In this document: positions 8,988-18,925 of the stretch, in pieces | Layout of the letters: every line of letters starts with the position of its first letter | Numbering within the stretch: the first letter of the stretch is position 1 | Origin: an uncultured Marvinbryantia sp. | GTDB lineage: Bacteria; Bacillota; Clostridia; Lachnospirales; Lachnospiraceae | Direction of reading: 5' to 3' | NCBI GenBank assembly: GCA_937915375.1 | Contig: CALDMO010000012.1 | Coordinates: forward strand, 13,461-77,460 | Length of the DNA: 64,000 nt | Program-made: the position numbers and the translations under genes | Notes under the pieces: model-generated | Database searches by the model: none | The model's input: the letters and a program-made list of their open reading frames with translations, nothing else | What the model was told of the DNA's origin: nothing

Positions 8988-11242
8988 GACCGTTAAAATT
9001 GACGATGTCTGCTTTTGGGCCGTATGCGCAGCAGACAGAAATAGATTTTGAGAAACTGGGCGAGCGAGGGCTGTATTTGATTACCGGGGATACCGGTGCA
9101 GGAAAGACCACGATTTTTGACGCGCTTATTTTTGCGTTATATGGTGAAGCGAGCGGTAATCTGCGGGAGAACAGTATGTTTCGCAGCAAGTATGCGGAGG
9201 CACAGACACCGACCTGGGTGGAATTGACTTTTTTATATCGCGGGAAAGTGTATGTGGTCAGAAGAAATCCAGAATATCAGCGACCGAAAGACCGTGGCGA
9301 GGGAATGACCATGCAAAAGGCGGATGCGGTTCTGACGTATCCGGACGGTCATGTAGTGACTAAGGTAAAGGAAGTGACGGCGGCAGTAACAGAGCTGATT
9401 GGATTAAACCGCAGTCAGTTTATGCATATTGCTATGATCGCGCAGGGAAATTTTCAGCAGCTTCTGGTTGCCAAAACAGAGGAACGCGGTAAAATTTTCC
9501 GGGAGATTTTTCATACAAAACCGTATCTTGCGCTGCAGGAGCAGTTAAAAATGGATGCGGCAAAGGAAAAGAGCGCCTATGAAACAGGGTGTATCAGTAT
9601 TTTTCAGTATATGGACAGTATTTATTGTGAGCCGGAGCACCCCTGCCATTTGTTGACGGATCAGGCAAAACGAAGCAAAAGTGTGGAAACGCTGCCGGAA
9701 TTTATCAGTGAGCTGACAGAACTGGTGGAAACGGAGCGCGGTTATCTGAAAAAATTATCTGAAAATCTGAGGCAAATAGAAGAGAAACTGGTGGAGACGA
9801 CGCGTCAGCTTGGCCGGATCGAGACCGCAAAAAGAGCAAGGGGACAGCTTGCGCGGGCGCAGGAAATTATTTCAGCAGAGGAAGTGCGTCTGCCGCAGCT
9901 GGCGGAGGCATTTGAAAAAGAACAGAAAAATGGTCCGCAGATCGAAGCGCTGGCGCTGCAGATTCGTCAGGACGAGCAGCAGGCACAGGAAGCGTATCGT
10001 GCGAACAGGGCATTGGAAGCTGCAAAAAAGCAGATGGAGCAGGCGCAGAGGGAATATTTGAAAAACACGGAAGAGGTTCGTGTAAAACGCGAATATTATC
10101 AGAGACTGGAAAGATTGTTTTTTGACGCACAGGCGGGGATTTTGGCAGCAGCTTTAAAAGAAGGAGAAAAATGTCCGGTCTGCGGTTCTGTGCATCATCC
10201 GCAGCCGGCTGTCCTTTTGCAGGAAGCGCCGACTCAGAAGCAGCTGCAAGCGGAAAAAGAAGCGCTGCATTATCTGGAAGGAAAAACCGTAGAGCTAAGT
10301 AGCCGTGCCGGAGCTGCGCGCGGACAGGCAGAAAGAGCAAAAGAAGAGGCGCAGAAACAGCAAAAACAGGTGGTTCCGGCAGAGCAGATTGAAAAGAAGA
10401 GACAACATAAAAAACAGATGGAAGAACGACTGGAGACAGCGCGCAGGGAGTATGAAAAATGTAATCGTTTATTGGAACAGAACCGCTTGCTGGTAAAGAC
10501 TCTGCGGGAGCAGCAGGCAGAGGTGCAGCTGGAAAAAGAGACGGAATTACAGGAAAAATGTGTAAAGCTGAAACAGGAAAAAGCAGTGCTTCAAAGAGAA
10601 AATGAGACATACAGTGTGCAGATGCGTACGAATGAACGAGCGCTAAAAGAAATTGATAAAAGAGCGAAGGCGGTAAAACAGACGGAGCAGACTTATATCT
10701 GGCTGAAAGCTCTGTCTGAAACCGCAAACGGCATGGTGAAAGGAAAAGACCGCGTTACGTTGGAAACATATATTCAAATGATGTATTTCGAGCGTATCAT
10801 TGCCAGAGCAAATGTACGCCTGATGGTGATGTCCGGCGGGCAGTATGAGTTTCAGCGCAGGAAAGAGGCTGATAAGCGAAACAGCCAGAGCGGTCTGGAG
10901 TTAGATGTGATCGATCATTACAACGGAACGGTGCGCAGCGTGAAAACACTGTCCGGCGGAGAGACTTTTCAGGCATCTCTGTCTCTGGCACTGGGATTTT
11001 CGGATGAAATCCAGTCACAGGCTGGGGGAATCCAATTAGATACGATGTTTGTGGACGAAGGATTTGGTTCTCTTGATGAGGAAGCGCTGAGTCAGGCGAT
11101 CAAAGCACTGACGGAATTGACAGAAGGCAATCGTTTGGTTGGAATTATTTCTCATGTGACGGAATTAAAAGAGCGCATTGAGCATCAGATTGTAGTTACG
11201 AAGGAAAGAAGCGGTGGAAGCGGGATAAAGATTGTGGTATGA
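8984..11242 (+). CDS. sbcC: Exonuclease SbcCD, ATPase subunit C (compact SMC-like form)
   Basis: This is a Rad50-type ATPase that partners SbcD. Walker A is GDTGAGKTT near residue 35, the signature motif (TLSGGE) and Walker B (DTMFVDEGFGSLDEE) are near the C-terminus, and a His-switch region follows. The central coiled coil carries a zinc hook with C397 and C400 (CPVCG), where two molecules dimerise. At 752 residues it is much shorter than the roughly 1050-residue E. coli protein because the coiled-coil arms are shortened, which is usual for Clostridia. No motif is missing. The gene runs straight on from sbcD. Confidence 0.95.
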   Translation: MRPLKLTMSAFGPYAQQTEIDFEKLGERGLYLITGDTGAGKTTIFDALIFALYGEASGNLRENSMFRSKYAEAQTPTWVELTFLYRGKVYVVRRNPEYQRPKDRGEGMTMQKADAVLTYPDGHVVTKVKEVTAAVTELIGLNRSQFMHIAMIAQGNFQQLLVAKTEERGKIFREIFHTKPYLALQEQLKMDAAKEKSAYETGCISIFQYMDSIYCEPEHPCHLLTDQAKRSKSVETLPEFISELTELVETERGYLKKLSENLRQIEEKLVETTRQLGRIETAKRARGQLARAQEIISAEEVRLPQLAEAFEKEQKNGPQIEALALQIRQDEQQAQEAYRANRALEAAKKQMEQAQREYLKNTEEVRVKREYYQRLERLFFDAQAGILAAALKEGEKCPVCGSVHHPQPAVLLQEAPTQKQLQAEKEALHYLEGKTVELSSRAGAARGQAERAKEEAQKQQKQVVPAEQIEKKRQHKKQMEERLETARREYEKCNRLLEQNRLLVKTLREQQAEVQLEKETELQEKCVKLKQEKAVLQRENETYSVQMRTNERALKEIDKRAKAVKQTEQTYIWLKALSETANGMVKGKDRVTLETYIQMMYFERIIARANVRLMVMSGGQYEFQRRKEADKRNSQSGLELDVIDHYNGTVRSVKTLSGGETFQASLSLALGFSDEIQSQAGGIQLDTMFVDEGFGSLDEEALSQAIKALTELTEGNRLVGIISHVTELKERIEHQIVVTKERSGGSGIKIVV

Positions 11243-11322
11243 TACAAGTGTGAAAAGATGAGGTACGGAGAAATCCATGTATCATTAATAACTATATTTA
11301 AGATATTTTCGGAGAATCTGAT

Positions 11323-11907
11323 ATGGCAAAATTATATTTTCGTCACGGAGCGATGGGCAGTTCCAAGACAGCGAATGCGTTGATGGTAGCATACAACTAT
11401 TATGAGAGGGGAAAAGAAGCGCTTCTGGTAAAACCAAAACTGGATACCAGAGATGAGGGTGTGGTTCGCAGCCGTATGGGGCTGGAGCAGAAATGTATTT
11501 ATGTAGAAGATCTCGTGCAGATGAGGGATGAAGAAATCCTCAAATATGATTGTGTAATCGTTGATGAGGCACAGTTTTGTATAAAAAGCGATATTGAATT
11601 TTTTGTTCATATTGTGGACGATCTGGAAGTGCCGGTCATCTGTTATGGATTGCGCACGGATTTTCGGCGGGAATTATTTGAAGGAAGTATGTGGCTGCTG
11701 GCTTGGGCGGATGTGATCGAGGAATTAAAGACCGTCTGCTGGTGTGGACAGGGCGCGACCTGCAATACCCGCTTTACGCCGGACGGAGAGGTGATCCGTA
11801 CCGGCGAACAGGTAGTAATGGGTGGAAACGACAGTTACACGGCGCTTTGCAGAAAGCATTATCGAGAGGGTAATCTTGGACCGCTTCATAATAAGAAAAA
11901 GGAATAA
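11323..11907 (+). CDS. tdk: Thymidine kinase, type II
   Basis: Thymidine kinase phosphorylates thymidine to dTMP in pyrimidine salvage. The 194-residue protein has the P-loop GAMGSSKT at residues 9-16, the DEAQF motif with the likely catalytic base Glu82, a lasso-type C-terminal domain and zinc-ligand cysteines (C139/C141, C147, C176). It is the usual length for the type II enzyme of Gram-positive bacteria. It converges with the minus-strand dGTPase gene, with only three bases between the stop codons. Together with dgt and the udp-deoB-deoC cluster it contributes to nucleoside salvage. Confidence 0.95.
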   Translation: MAKLYFRHGAMGSSKTANALMVAYNYYERGKEALLVKPKLDTRDEGVVRSRMGLEQKCIYVEDLVQMRDEEILKYDCVIVDEAQFCIKSDIEFFVHIVDDLEVPVICYGLRTDFRRELFEGSMWLLAWADVIEELKTVCWCGQGATCNTRFTPDGEVIRTGEQVVMGGNDSYTALCRKHYREGNLGPLHNKKKE

Positions 11908-11910
11908 TGT

Positions 11911-13335
11911 TTAATCGATACCAGTCAGTTCCTGATACAGCCGTTTGGCATAGCTGTCTGTCATTCCGCAGATTTCGTCAGTGACGAGCAGCAGGCGCAG
12001 GTACAGTTTTTCCTGTGCGGATTTTCCGGCGGCCTGTTTGCGGTAAATATATTTGTAATTGTTTGAAATAAGAGTCATCAGCTTGTCCTGTACATCGGTT
12101 AGCGGGTGTTCGGTGTCGTAATTGATGACAGCCGGAACAAATTGGTCGAGCAGAGAACCGAGGATAGCTGATGCGGCGATTTCCAATTTAAAAATCGGAC
12201 GCGACACAAACGCATAGCGGTAAGCAATATCACTGAGGCGGTCATGCAGAGCGGCGCCATGTGTGGAACGGAACAAATCGCAGGTGTAGGTTCCGTCCAT
12301 AATGGAACGGTAATTTTTGGTGAAACCATAGGTGGCGCAGGAAATCAGAAATCCCTGTACGCCGACAATCCAATTTGATACTGCATAATTTTCAGGGTCG
12401 GAAACATTTCGTTTCCGGCCGCTTTCATATTTACGTTCCAATCGTTCAACCATTTCCAGATAAACGGTCTGTTCCTCCGGCATCATACGGTTTAGCACTG
12501 CTTCAGAGCGCAGCTCTTCCAGTAAAATGCGATAGGTGACGTAGCCTTTTTTATAAGCGTCTTCGATATCGGCAGCCAGATAGGCAATATCGTCGGCGGC
12601 TTCCAGTATGTAGCAGAGCGGATGTCGGCTGCCGTTTGTACCGGTATGCTGCTGAATTTTGTCAAAAAGATCTTTTTCGGCATAAAAATAGCCGAGCTTT
12701 TTATCCTTGATATTTCCGCTGTGTTTGTTGATTTCCAGAGAGGAAACCGGATATTTAATGATGGTGTTCAGCAGTGCGTATGTCAGGTTCATACCATTGT
12801 CGTCTACGAGAAAATGCAGCTTAGAAACGAGGCGAAGCGCCTGCGCGTTGCCTTCAAAATAATAAAAATCGTTTACCATCTGCGCGGAGAGGATTTCCGT
12901 TAAAGGTGTTCCTTCAAACGTCAGTTTCGGCAGATGTTCACGAAACCAGTCGCGGATCGTAGTCTCGCCAAAGTGGCCAAAAGGTGGATTGCCGATGTCG
13001 TGGATCAAACCGGCACATTGAACGATGCTGGAAATATCCGCCTGCATCTGCAGATCAAAGTACTCGTCGCGGCCGTTGCGGATGATGTATTGACCGATGT
13101 TCTGACCAAGTGACCGTGCAATTGAGGAGACCTCCATTGAGTGGGTCAGACGTGTGCGGATAAAATCGCTTTTATCAAGTGGAAAAACCTGTGTTTTATC
13201 CTGCAGACGGCGGAAAGACGCGCTTCCGATAATGCGGTGATAGTCTTTTTCAAATTCACTGCGCAGATCAGCGGAATTAGGTGCACTGGTATAGCTTCGC
13301 ACACGGTCGGAAGAGAGAAGGTTATTCCAATTCAT
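11911..13335 (-). CDS. dgt: Deoxyguanosinetriphosphate triphosphohydrolase-like protein (HD domain)
   Basis: This 474-residue HD-domain phosphohydrolase is expected to cleave dNTPs, typically dGTP, to the nucleoside and triphosphate. His65 in TRLTHS and the His112-Asp113 pair in LIHDIGNPPFGH form the metal site, and the N-terminal SASFRRLQDKTQV segment is the dGTPase hallmark. The start ATG overlaps the end of ybaK and follows AAAGGAG inside that gene, so the two are co-transcribed in the minus direction. Substrate specificity within the dGTPase/SAMHD1-like family cannot be read from sequence. Confidence 0.92.
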   Translation of the reverse strand: MNWNNLLSSDRVRSYTSAPNSADLRSEFEKDYHRIIGSASFRRLQDKTQVFPLDKSDFIRTRLTHSMEVSSIARSLGQNIGQYIIRNGRDEYFDLQMQADISSIVQCAGLIHDIGNPPFGHFGETTIRDWFREHLPKLTFEGTPLTEILSAQMVNDFYYFEGNAQALRLVSKLHFLVDDNGMNLTYALLNTIIKYPVSSLEINKHSGNIKDKKLGYFYAEKDLFDKIQQHTGTNGSRHPLCYILEAADDIAYLAADIEDAYKKGYVTYRILLEELRSEAVLNRMMPEEQTVYLEMVERLERKYESGRKRNVSDPENYAVSNWIVGVQGFLISCATYGFTKNYRSIMDGTYTCDLFRSTHGAALHDRLSDIAYRYAFVSRPIFKLEIAASAILGSLLDQFVPAVINYDTEHPLTDVQDKLMTLISNNYKYIYRKQAAGKSAQEKLYLRLLLVTDEICGMTDSYAKRLYQELTGID

Positions 13336-13825
13336 TCGTTTTGTCTCCTTTTACGATAAAGTCAGCGCAGACAGCGTTGGCCGCACGAATAAAATCGTCC
13401 GGATTCAGTTTTAAAGTGATGCCAATCTTGCCGCCGCTGATATAGATCTGCGGAAAATGTTTGGCGCATTCCTGCAAAAAGACTGGAAATTGCTTTTTCA
13501 TACCGATGGCGGTACAGCCGCCGCGTACATAGCCGGTGACTGGAGTGAGATCCTTCATGTGAAGCATTTCCATGGATTTTTCTCCGGCAGTTTTTGCTGC
13601 GCGTTTCAGATCGACTTCTTCGGCGATCGGCAGGACGAAAACGTAATAATTTTTGCTTTTTCCCTGCGCGACAAGTGTCTTAAAAGAAGCCTCGACGGGA
13701 GCGCCGGTAAGAGCGGCGGTATGCAGACCATCGATAAATTCGTCACATTCATAAGTAATCAGTTCATAGGGAATTTTTTTCTTTTCTAAAATGCGCATGG
13801 CATTTGTTTTGACTTCTTTTGCCAT
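13322..13825 (-). CDS. ybaK: Cys-tRNA(Pro)/Cys-tRNA(Cys) deacylase YbaK/EbsC
   Basis: This is a small editing enzyme that hydrolyses Cys wrongly attached to tRNA(Pro). The YbaK-type aminoacyl-tRNA deacylase domain fills the 167-residue protein, with a conserved Lys near residue 49 (ASFKTLV) and the GYVRGGCTAIGMKK segment. I place the start at the ATG at 13825, seven bases after AAAGGA, rather than at the TTG six bases upstream, which is too close to that site. It overlaps dgt by 14 bases. The two tRNA-Pro genes further along are an incidental link, not evidence of co-regulation. Confidence 0.92.
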   Translation of the reverse strand: MAKEVKTNAMRILEKKKIPYELITYECDEFIDGLHTAALTGAPVEASFKTLVAQGKSKNYYVFVLPIAEEVDLKRAAKTAGEKSMEMLHMKDLTPVTGYVRGGCTAIGMKKQFPVFLQECAKHFPQIYISGGKIGITLKLNPDDFIRAANAVCADFIVKGDKTNELE

Positions 13826-13904
13826 TTTCAAATCCTTTCTAATGCAGTTCTTTCCTGTTTGGCATTTTCAAATATATCTAGTATATCATAAATTTTATGT
13901 TTTT

Positions 13905-13932
13905 TTTACAGAAATCGCTGTAAAAATATGAT
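13905..13932 (+). promoter_or_regulatory. Candidate promoter of the ABC exporter operon
   Basis: TTTACA at 13905-13910 and TATGAT at 13927-13932, with a 16-base spacer, lie 49 bases before the start of the ATP-binding protein in the gap between two divergent genes. A sigma-A-type promoter is inferred from match and position. Confidence 0.5.
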
Positions 13933-13980
13933 ATGTTTAATGTATAAGAAAACCAGAATTTTTAGGCAGGGAAGGTCAAT

Positions 13981-14682
13981 ATGAATTTTATAGAGCTTAA
14001 AAATGTATCGAAAATATATCGGATGGGCGAAGTGGATATTCGCGCAGTAGATGGGATTGAATTTGAGATCGCCAAGGGTGAATTTGTGGTGATTGTCGGT
14101 CCTAGCGGCGCCGGAAAGACGACTGTGCTCAATATTTTAGGCGGTATGGACACGGCGACAGAGGGTCAGGTGTATGTAGACGGTTATGATATTGCGAAAT
14201 ATAATGCGAAAAAGCTGACCGGGTATCGCAGAGAGGATATCGGGTTCGTTTTTCAGTTTTATAATCTGATTCCGAATCTGACGGCGCTGGAAAACGTGGA
14301 GCTGGCTTTGCAGATTTGCAAAGATCCGCTGGACGCGGAAGAGGTTCTGCGCGAGGTTGGTCTTGGCGACCGTTTGAAAAATTTCCCGGCTCAGCTTTCG
14401 GGCGGAGAGCAGCAGCGGGTGTCAATTGCGAGGGCGTTGGCGAAAAATCCAAAGCTTTTGCTTTGCGATGAGCCTACCGGGGCGTTGGATTACCAGACCG
14501 GAAAGGCGATTCTGAAACTTTTGCAGGATATGTGTCGGGAGAGAGGTATGACAGTGATTGTTATCACGCATAACTCTGCGATCGCTCCGATGGCCGATCG
14601 GGTGATCCGTATCAAGAATGGTAAGGTTGCAAATATGAAATTGAATGAAAATCCGATGTCGGTAATGGATATCGAATGGTAA
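13981..14682 (+). CDS. ABC transporter ATP-binding protein (MacB/LolD-like)
   Basis: This 233-residue nucleotide-binding subunit has Walker A GPSGAGKTT at residues 40-48, a Q-loop (FQFYNLIP), the signature LSGGEQQRVSIARAL from residue 139, Walker B LLLCDEPTGALD and the H-loop VITHN. The sequence belongs to the MacB/LolD/FtsE-like group that pairs with FtsX-domain permeases. The partner permease starts 13 bases downstream, so they form one exporter. In Firmicutes such pairs serve antimicrobial-peptide resistance, lipoprotein handling or mechanotransmission; the cargo here is unknown. Confidence 0.93.
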   Translation: MNFIELKNVSKIYRMGEVDIRAVDGIEFEIAKGEFVVIVGPSGAGKTTVLNILGGMDTATEGQVYVDGYDIAKYNAKKLTGYRREDIGFVFQFYNLIPNLTALENVELALQICKDPLDAEEVLREVGLGDRLKNFPAQLSGGEQQRVSIARALAKNPKLLLCDEPTGALDYQTGKAILKLLQDMCRERGMTVIVITHNSAIAPMADRVIRIKNGKVANMKLNENPMSVMDIEW

Positions 14683-14695
14683 AACAGGAGAATGT

Positions 14696-17600
14696 ATGAA
14701 AAAAAGGGCGCTGAGAAAAGATTTTTACATGGAAATCAAGAAGAGCCTGAATCGATTTATTTCTATATTTTTAATTGTAGCGTTAGGCGTGGCATTCTAT
14801 TCAGGCATTCAGTCAGCAGCTCCGGACATGCGCTATTCCGGAGATGCTTATTTTGATGCTCACAGATTGATGGATTTAAAGGTTATCGGTACCTTGGGGC
14901 TGACAGAAAAAGATGTTGAAGCGGTTGAAGCGGTTAAGGGAATTGAGGCGGCAGAACCCGGATATATGACGGATGCACTTTGCGGTGTCGGCACGGAACA
15001 GAAGGTGCTTCATCTGGAGTCTGTTTCTGAGACGCTCAATCAGCTGACGGCAAGCGAGGGACGTTTGCCTCAAAAAGCAGGCGAGATATTTGTAGATATT
15101 GAATTTTTGGATAGTTCTGGATATCGGATCGGGGATAAAATTACATTTTTTACAGAAGAAGAGGAAGAACTTCCGCTGAGACAGAAGACGTTTACGATTG
15201 TCGGTGCAGGGAGCAGTCCGCTTTATATTTCTTTTAACCGTGGGAATACGACACTTGGAAATGGTGAATTGAGCGGCGCAGGCTATATTTTGCCGGAGGA
15301 TTTTGATTCGGAGGTTTACACGCAGCTTTATTTGAGAGTGCATGAGGCTGACGAGCTGACGGCATATACAGATGCTTACGATAATTTAATTGAAACGGTT
15401 ATGAGCCGTGTAGAAACGATTGCCGGAGAACGGTGTGAAATTCGTTACGCGGAAGTGATGGATGAGGCCGAAAGAAAGCTTGCGGATGCAAAACAGGAAC
15501 TGGAAGATGGGAAAAAGGAAGGCGAAAGTGAGCTTGCGGATGCAAAAAAAGAGCTCAAAGATGGAGAAAAAGAACTGATCGAGGGAGAGAGCGAGCTAGA
15601 GGATGCCAGAAAGGAACTGGCTGACGGTGAAAAAGAACTGGCCGACGGAGAGCAGGAAATTGCCGATAATAAGATAATGCTTACGCAGAAACAGCAGGAA
15701 CTGGAAGATGGGAAAGCTCAGCTATCTGACGGCTGGAATCAACTAAATGCCGGAAAACAGGAATTGGCGACGAAAGAGGCAGAATTTAACAGAGTATATG
15801 CTTCTTCCATGAAGGAAATCAAAGACGGAGAGAAGCAGCTGGCTAAGGCCGAGCAGCAGCTCGCTGACGGTCAGAAGAAATATGAGGCGGGACTGCAGGA
15901 GTATGAAACGGGGCTTGCGCAGTATCAGGCAGGGGAAGAGCAGTATGCGGCCGGATTGGCCGAGTTTCAAAAACAGGAGGCTGCATGGCCGGATACAAAG
16001 GCAAATCTGGAGACAGAAAAAGCAAAGCTGGAGGAACAGCTTGCACAGGCAGAGGCCGCATATCCGCAGTTGGAAGCAGGACTTGTGCAGGCGCAGGAAC
16101 AAAAGGCGGCTGCTGAAACAGCGGCTGCAGGTTTACAGACACAGCTTGACAGTGTAAACGGACAAATTTCCGTGCTGAACCAGTCGATTGCCGACGCAGA
16201 AGCGGCTATTCCGGCAAGACAGCAGGAAATTGCCGCGCTGGAAGCACAGATTCAGGATTTGGAAAATCAGTTAGAACAGATTATCTCACAGACGATTACT
16301 GTGCCGGAGATTACCGAGACGACGACAGAAGAGGAACTGGCGGAAATTGAGCGTCTGCGGGCAGAAGAGGCGGCAAGAGCGGCGTTGGAGGAAGAAATTA
16401 GACGCCAGATTGAAGAATTGCGCGCACAGATAGCAGCGCTTGATGCAGAAATTCAGCGGCTTACCGTGGTAAAAGCGGAAGCAGAGGCTGCGCTTCCGGG
16501 GCTGCAGGAGCAGGCGGCGGCTCTAACTGCACAGTTAGAGGCGGCACAGCAGGGACTTTTTCAGGCAACTGAAGCGGTAAATAAACTGACGGCGCAGTTG
16601 AATACCTTAACTAGCAGTATTTCTGCGCTGCAGGATGGTATCCGACAATATGCGGACGGGATTGCGCAGGGCGAAGCGGGAATCGCGCAGGGAAGAGAAG
16701 AACTTGCCCAGACACGCGCGCAGCTGGATGCGGCGAAGGCGCAGCTTGACCAGACTCCGGCAACCTTAGAAGCAGCGAAAAAAGAACTGGAAGACGGCGC
16801 GAAAGAAATAGAGGCGAACAAAAAGAAACTGAGCAGCGGAAGAATACAGCTTGAGAATGGTAAACGTCAGATTGAGGAGGCGAAAGCCCAGATTTCCGCG
16901 AATGAAGCGACTTTGATCCATTCACAGGCTGTTTTAACGGATGGTGAAAATCAGTTGGCTGCTGGATGGAGTCAGTTGGCTGAGGCAGAGCAAACGCTTG
17001 CAGACGCGAGAGAAGAACTGTCCGACGGCAGACAGGAAATTGCCGATGCGGAAAAAGAGATTTCTGATGGGAAAAAAGAACTGAAAGACGGTTGGAAAGA
17101 ATATCGGGACGGATTAAAGGAATTTAGAGAAGAAATTGCCGATGCCGAAAAGAAAATCGCTGACGCAGAAGAAGAAATTGCTGATATCAAGTATCCGGAA
17201 TGGATGGTAACAGATCGCAGCTCTCTGCCGGAAAATATCGGTTATGGAGAAAATGCCGATCGTATCCGCAATATTGGGCAGGTATTTCCGGTGATGTTTT
17301 TCCTTGTGGCGGCGCTCATTAGTCTGACGACAATGACGCGTATGGTGGAGGAGGAACGTACGCAGATCGGTACGTTGAAGGCACTTGGTTACGGTAAGGC
17401 AGCGATTGCGTCTAAATACATGATGTATGCGCTTACAGCCACTCTTGGCGGCAGTATCTTTGGAATTTTGCTTGGTGAAAAATTACTGCCATATATAATT
17501 GTTACAGCGTATCGTATCATGTATCATCACATGACAGATATTGTGCTTCCATATAATGTAACATACGCGTTTATGGCAACCGGAGCGGCTCTGTTTTGTA

Positions 17601-18871
17601 CGTTGGGAGCGACTTTTGCAGCATGTGCTTCGGCGCTTGCAGATACACCAGCAGTTCTGATGCGTCCGCCTGCACCGAAAGAGGGAAAACGTGTTTTGTT
17701 AGAGCGACTTCCGTTTCTATGGAATCATATGAGCTTCATCTGGAAATCGACGATGAGAAACCTGCTCCGTTATAAAAAGCGTTTTTTTATGACGGTGTTT
17801 GGTATCGGCGGATGTATGGCACTGATGCTGGTGGGGTATGGATTGAGAGATTCTATTTCTGATATCGGAGAACTGCAGTATGGAACTTTGCAGCTCTATG
17901 ATGGAATGATCATTCTGGACGGAGATGCTTCGGAGCAGGAAAAGGAAGATCTGACAAAAGTGGTTTCTAATGACACTCATCTGGAAAATAGTATGAAAAC
18001 GCTGATGCAGAAAATGAGCGTCGGTAAAGGGAAGAAATCCTGGGATCTTTATCTGATGGTGCCGGAAGATTTGACAAAAGCGTCTGATTTTCTGATATTC
18101 CGGGATCGGGAGACACATGAATCCCATATGCTTTCAGAGGAAGGCGCGATTGTAACAGAAAAAATGGCTTCCCTGCTTGGTGTAGGAGTGGGAGACACGA
18201 TTCTTTTGGAGGATGAGGATGATGTTTCTGTGGAAGTGCCGATTGCGGCGATCACAGAAAATTATCTGTCACATTATGTTTATCTGACTCCAGGGCTATA
18301 TGAGCAGTATTTCAAAAAAGCGCCGGAATACAATCAGATGATGTTCCGTGTAAAAGAAGACGGTGAACCTGCAGAAGAGATTGGAGAGTCTTTCCTGAAA
18401 TATCCGGCTGCATTAAGCATTTCTTATTCGGGCAGCCTGATGACACAGGTAAACGATATGCTCAGTACGCTGGATTCGGTTATTATTGTGCTGATTGTTT
18501 CGGCAGGACTGCTGGCATTTGTGGTATTATATAACCTGAGTAATATCAATATTAATGAGCGGCGCCGGGAATTGGCGACAATTAAGGTACTCGGTTTTTA
18601 CGACGGAGAGGTGGATGCCTATGTGTACCGTGAAAATATTCTGATTACGGTGATTGGTATTCTTGCAGGGGTAATATTGGGAAAAATCCTTCATTATTTT
18701 GTGATCATTACCGTTGAGGTTGACGCAACTATGTTCGGACGCAATATTAATTTCCTGAGTTTTGTGATATCAGGCGTATTTACGGCGTTATTCTCCTTAA
18801 TTGTCAATATTGTGATGCATTTTAAGCTGAAGAAGATTGATATGGTTGAGTCCTTAAAGAGTGTGGAATAA
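14696..18871 (+). CDS. FtsX-domain ABC permease with a very long extracellular coiled coil
   Basis: This 1391-residue permease has TM1 at about residues 20-40, a MacB-like periplasmic core to about residue 250, then roughly 580 residues (about 255-838) of coiled coil. Two FtsX membrane domains follow, starting near residues 863 and 1256, with three helices each. The coiled coil is built largely of heptads of the form xELxDGx (for example ELADGEK repeated), resembling the DG heptads of YhgE/Pip and MmpL proteins, with an Ala/Gln/Glu-rich middle part. Similar proteins occur in many Lachnospiraceae without an assigned cargo. The coil may reach across the cell wall, which is an inference. It is translated right after its ATPase gene. 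Confidence 0.88.
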   Translation: MKKRALRKDFYMEIKKSLNRFISIFLIVALGVAFYSGIQSAAPDMRYSGDAYFDAHRLMDLKVIGTLGLTEKDVEAVEAVKGIEAAEPGYMTDALCGVGTEQKVLHLESVSETLNQLTASEGRLPQKAGEIFVDIEFLDSSGYRIGDKITFFTEEEEELPLRQKTFTIVGAGSSPLYISFNRGNTTLGNGELSGAGYILPEDFDSEVYTQLYLRVHEADELTAYTDAYDNLIETVMSRVETIAGERCEIRYAEVMDEAERKLADAKQELEDGKKEGESELADAKKELKDGEKELIEGESELEDARKELADGEKELADGEQEIADNKIMLTQKQQELEDGKAQLSDGWNQLNAGKQELATKEAEFNRVYASSMKEIKDGEKQLAKAEQQLADGQKKYEAGLQEYETGLAQYQAGEEQYAAGLAEFQKQEAAWPDTKANLETEKAKLEEQLAQAEAAYPQLEAGLVQAQEQKAAAETAAAGLQTQLDSVNGQISVLNQSIADAEAAIPARQQEIAALEAQIQDLENQLEQIISQTITVPEITETTTEEELAEIERLRAEEAARAALEEEIRRQIEELRAQIAALDAEIQRLTVVKAEAEAALPGLQEQAAALTAQLEAAQQGLFQATEAVNKLTAQLNTLTSSISALQDGIRQYADGIAQGEAGIAQGREELAQTRAQLDAAKAQLDQTPATLEAAKKELEDGAKEIEANKKKLSSGRIQLENGKRQIEEAKAQISANEATLIHSQAVLTDGENQLAAGWSQLAEAEQTLADAREELSDGRQEIADAEKEISDGKKELKDGWKEYRDGLKEFREEIADAEKKIADAEEEIADIKYPEWMVTDRSSLPENIGYGENADRIRNIGQVFPVMFFLVAALISLTTMTRMVEEERTQIGTLKALGYGKAAIASKYMMYALTATLGGSIFGILLGEKLLPYIIVTAYRIMYHHMTDIVLPYNVTYAFMATGAALFCTLGATFAACASALADTPAVLMRPPAPKEGKRVLLERLPFLWNHMSFIWKSTMRNLLRYKKRFFMTVFGIGGCMALMLVGYGLRDSISDIGELQYGTLQLYDGMIILDGDASEQEKEDLTKVVSNDTHLENSMKTLMQKMSVGKGKKSWDLYLMVPEDLTKASDFLIFRDRETHESHMLSEEGAIVTEKMASLLGVGVGDTILLEDEDDVSVEVPIAAITENYLSHYVYLTPGLYEQYFKKAPEYNQMMFRVKEDGEPAEEIGESFLKYPAALSISYSGSLMTQVNDMLSTLDSVIIVLIVSAGLLAFVVLYNLSNININERRRELATIKVLGFYDGEVDAYVYRENILITVIGILAGVILGKILHYFVIITVEVDATMFGRNINFLSFVISGVFTALFSLIVNIVMHFKLKKIDMVESLKSVE

Positions 18872-18925
18872 AATGGGTTTTGATAGAAATTTGATTTTGA
18901 ATAAATAGAAGACGAGGAAAGAAAT

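Noticed and set aside
9867..10727. A 286-codon open frame on the minus strand inside sbcC
   Set aside because: The sbcC frame has all motifs on the plus strand, and the antisense translation is Pro/Ala/Ser-rich without a ribosome site or recognisable domain.
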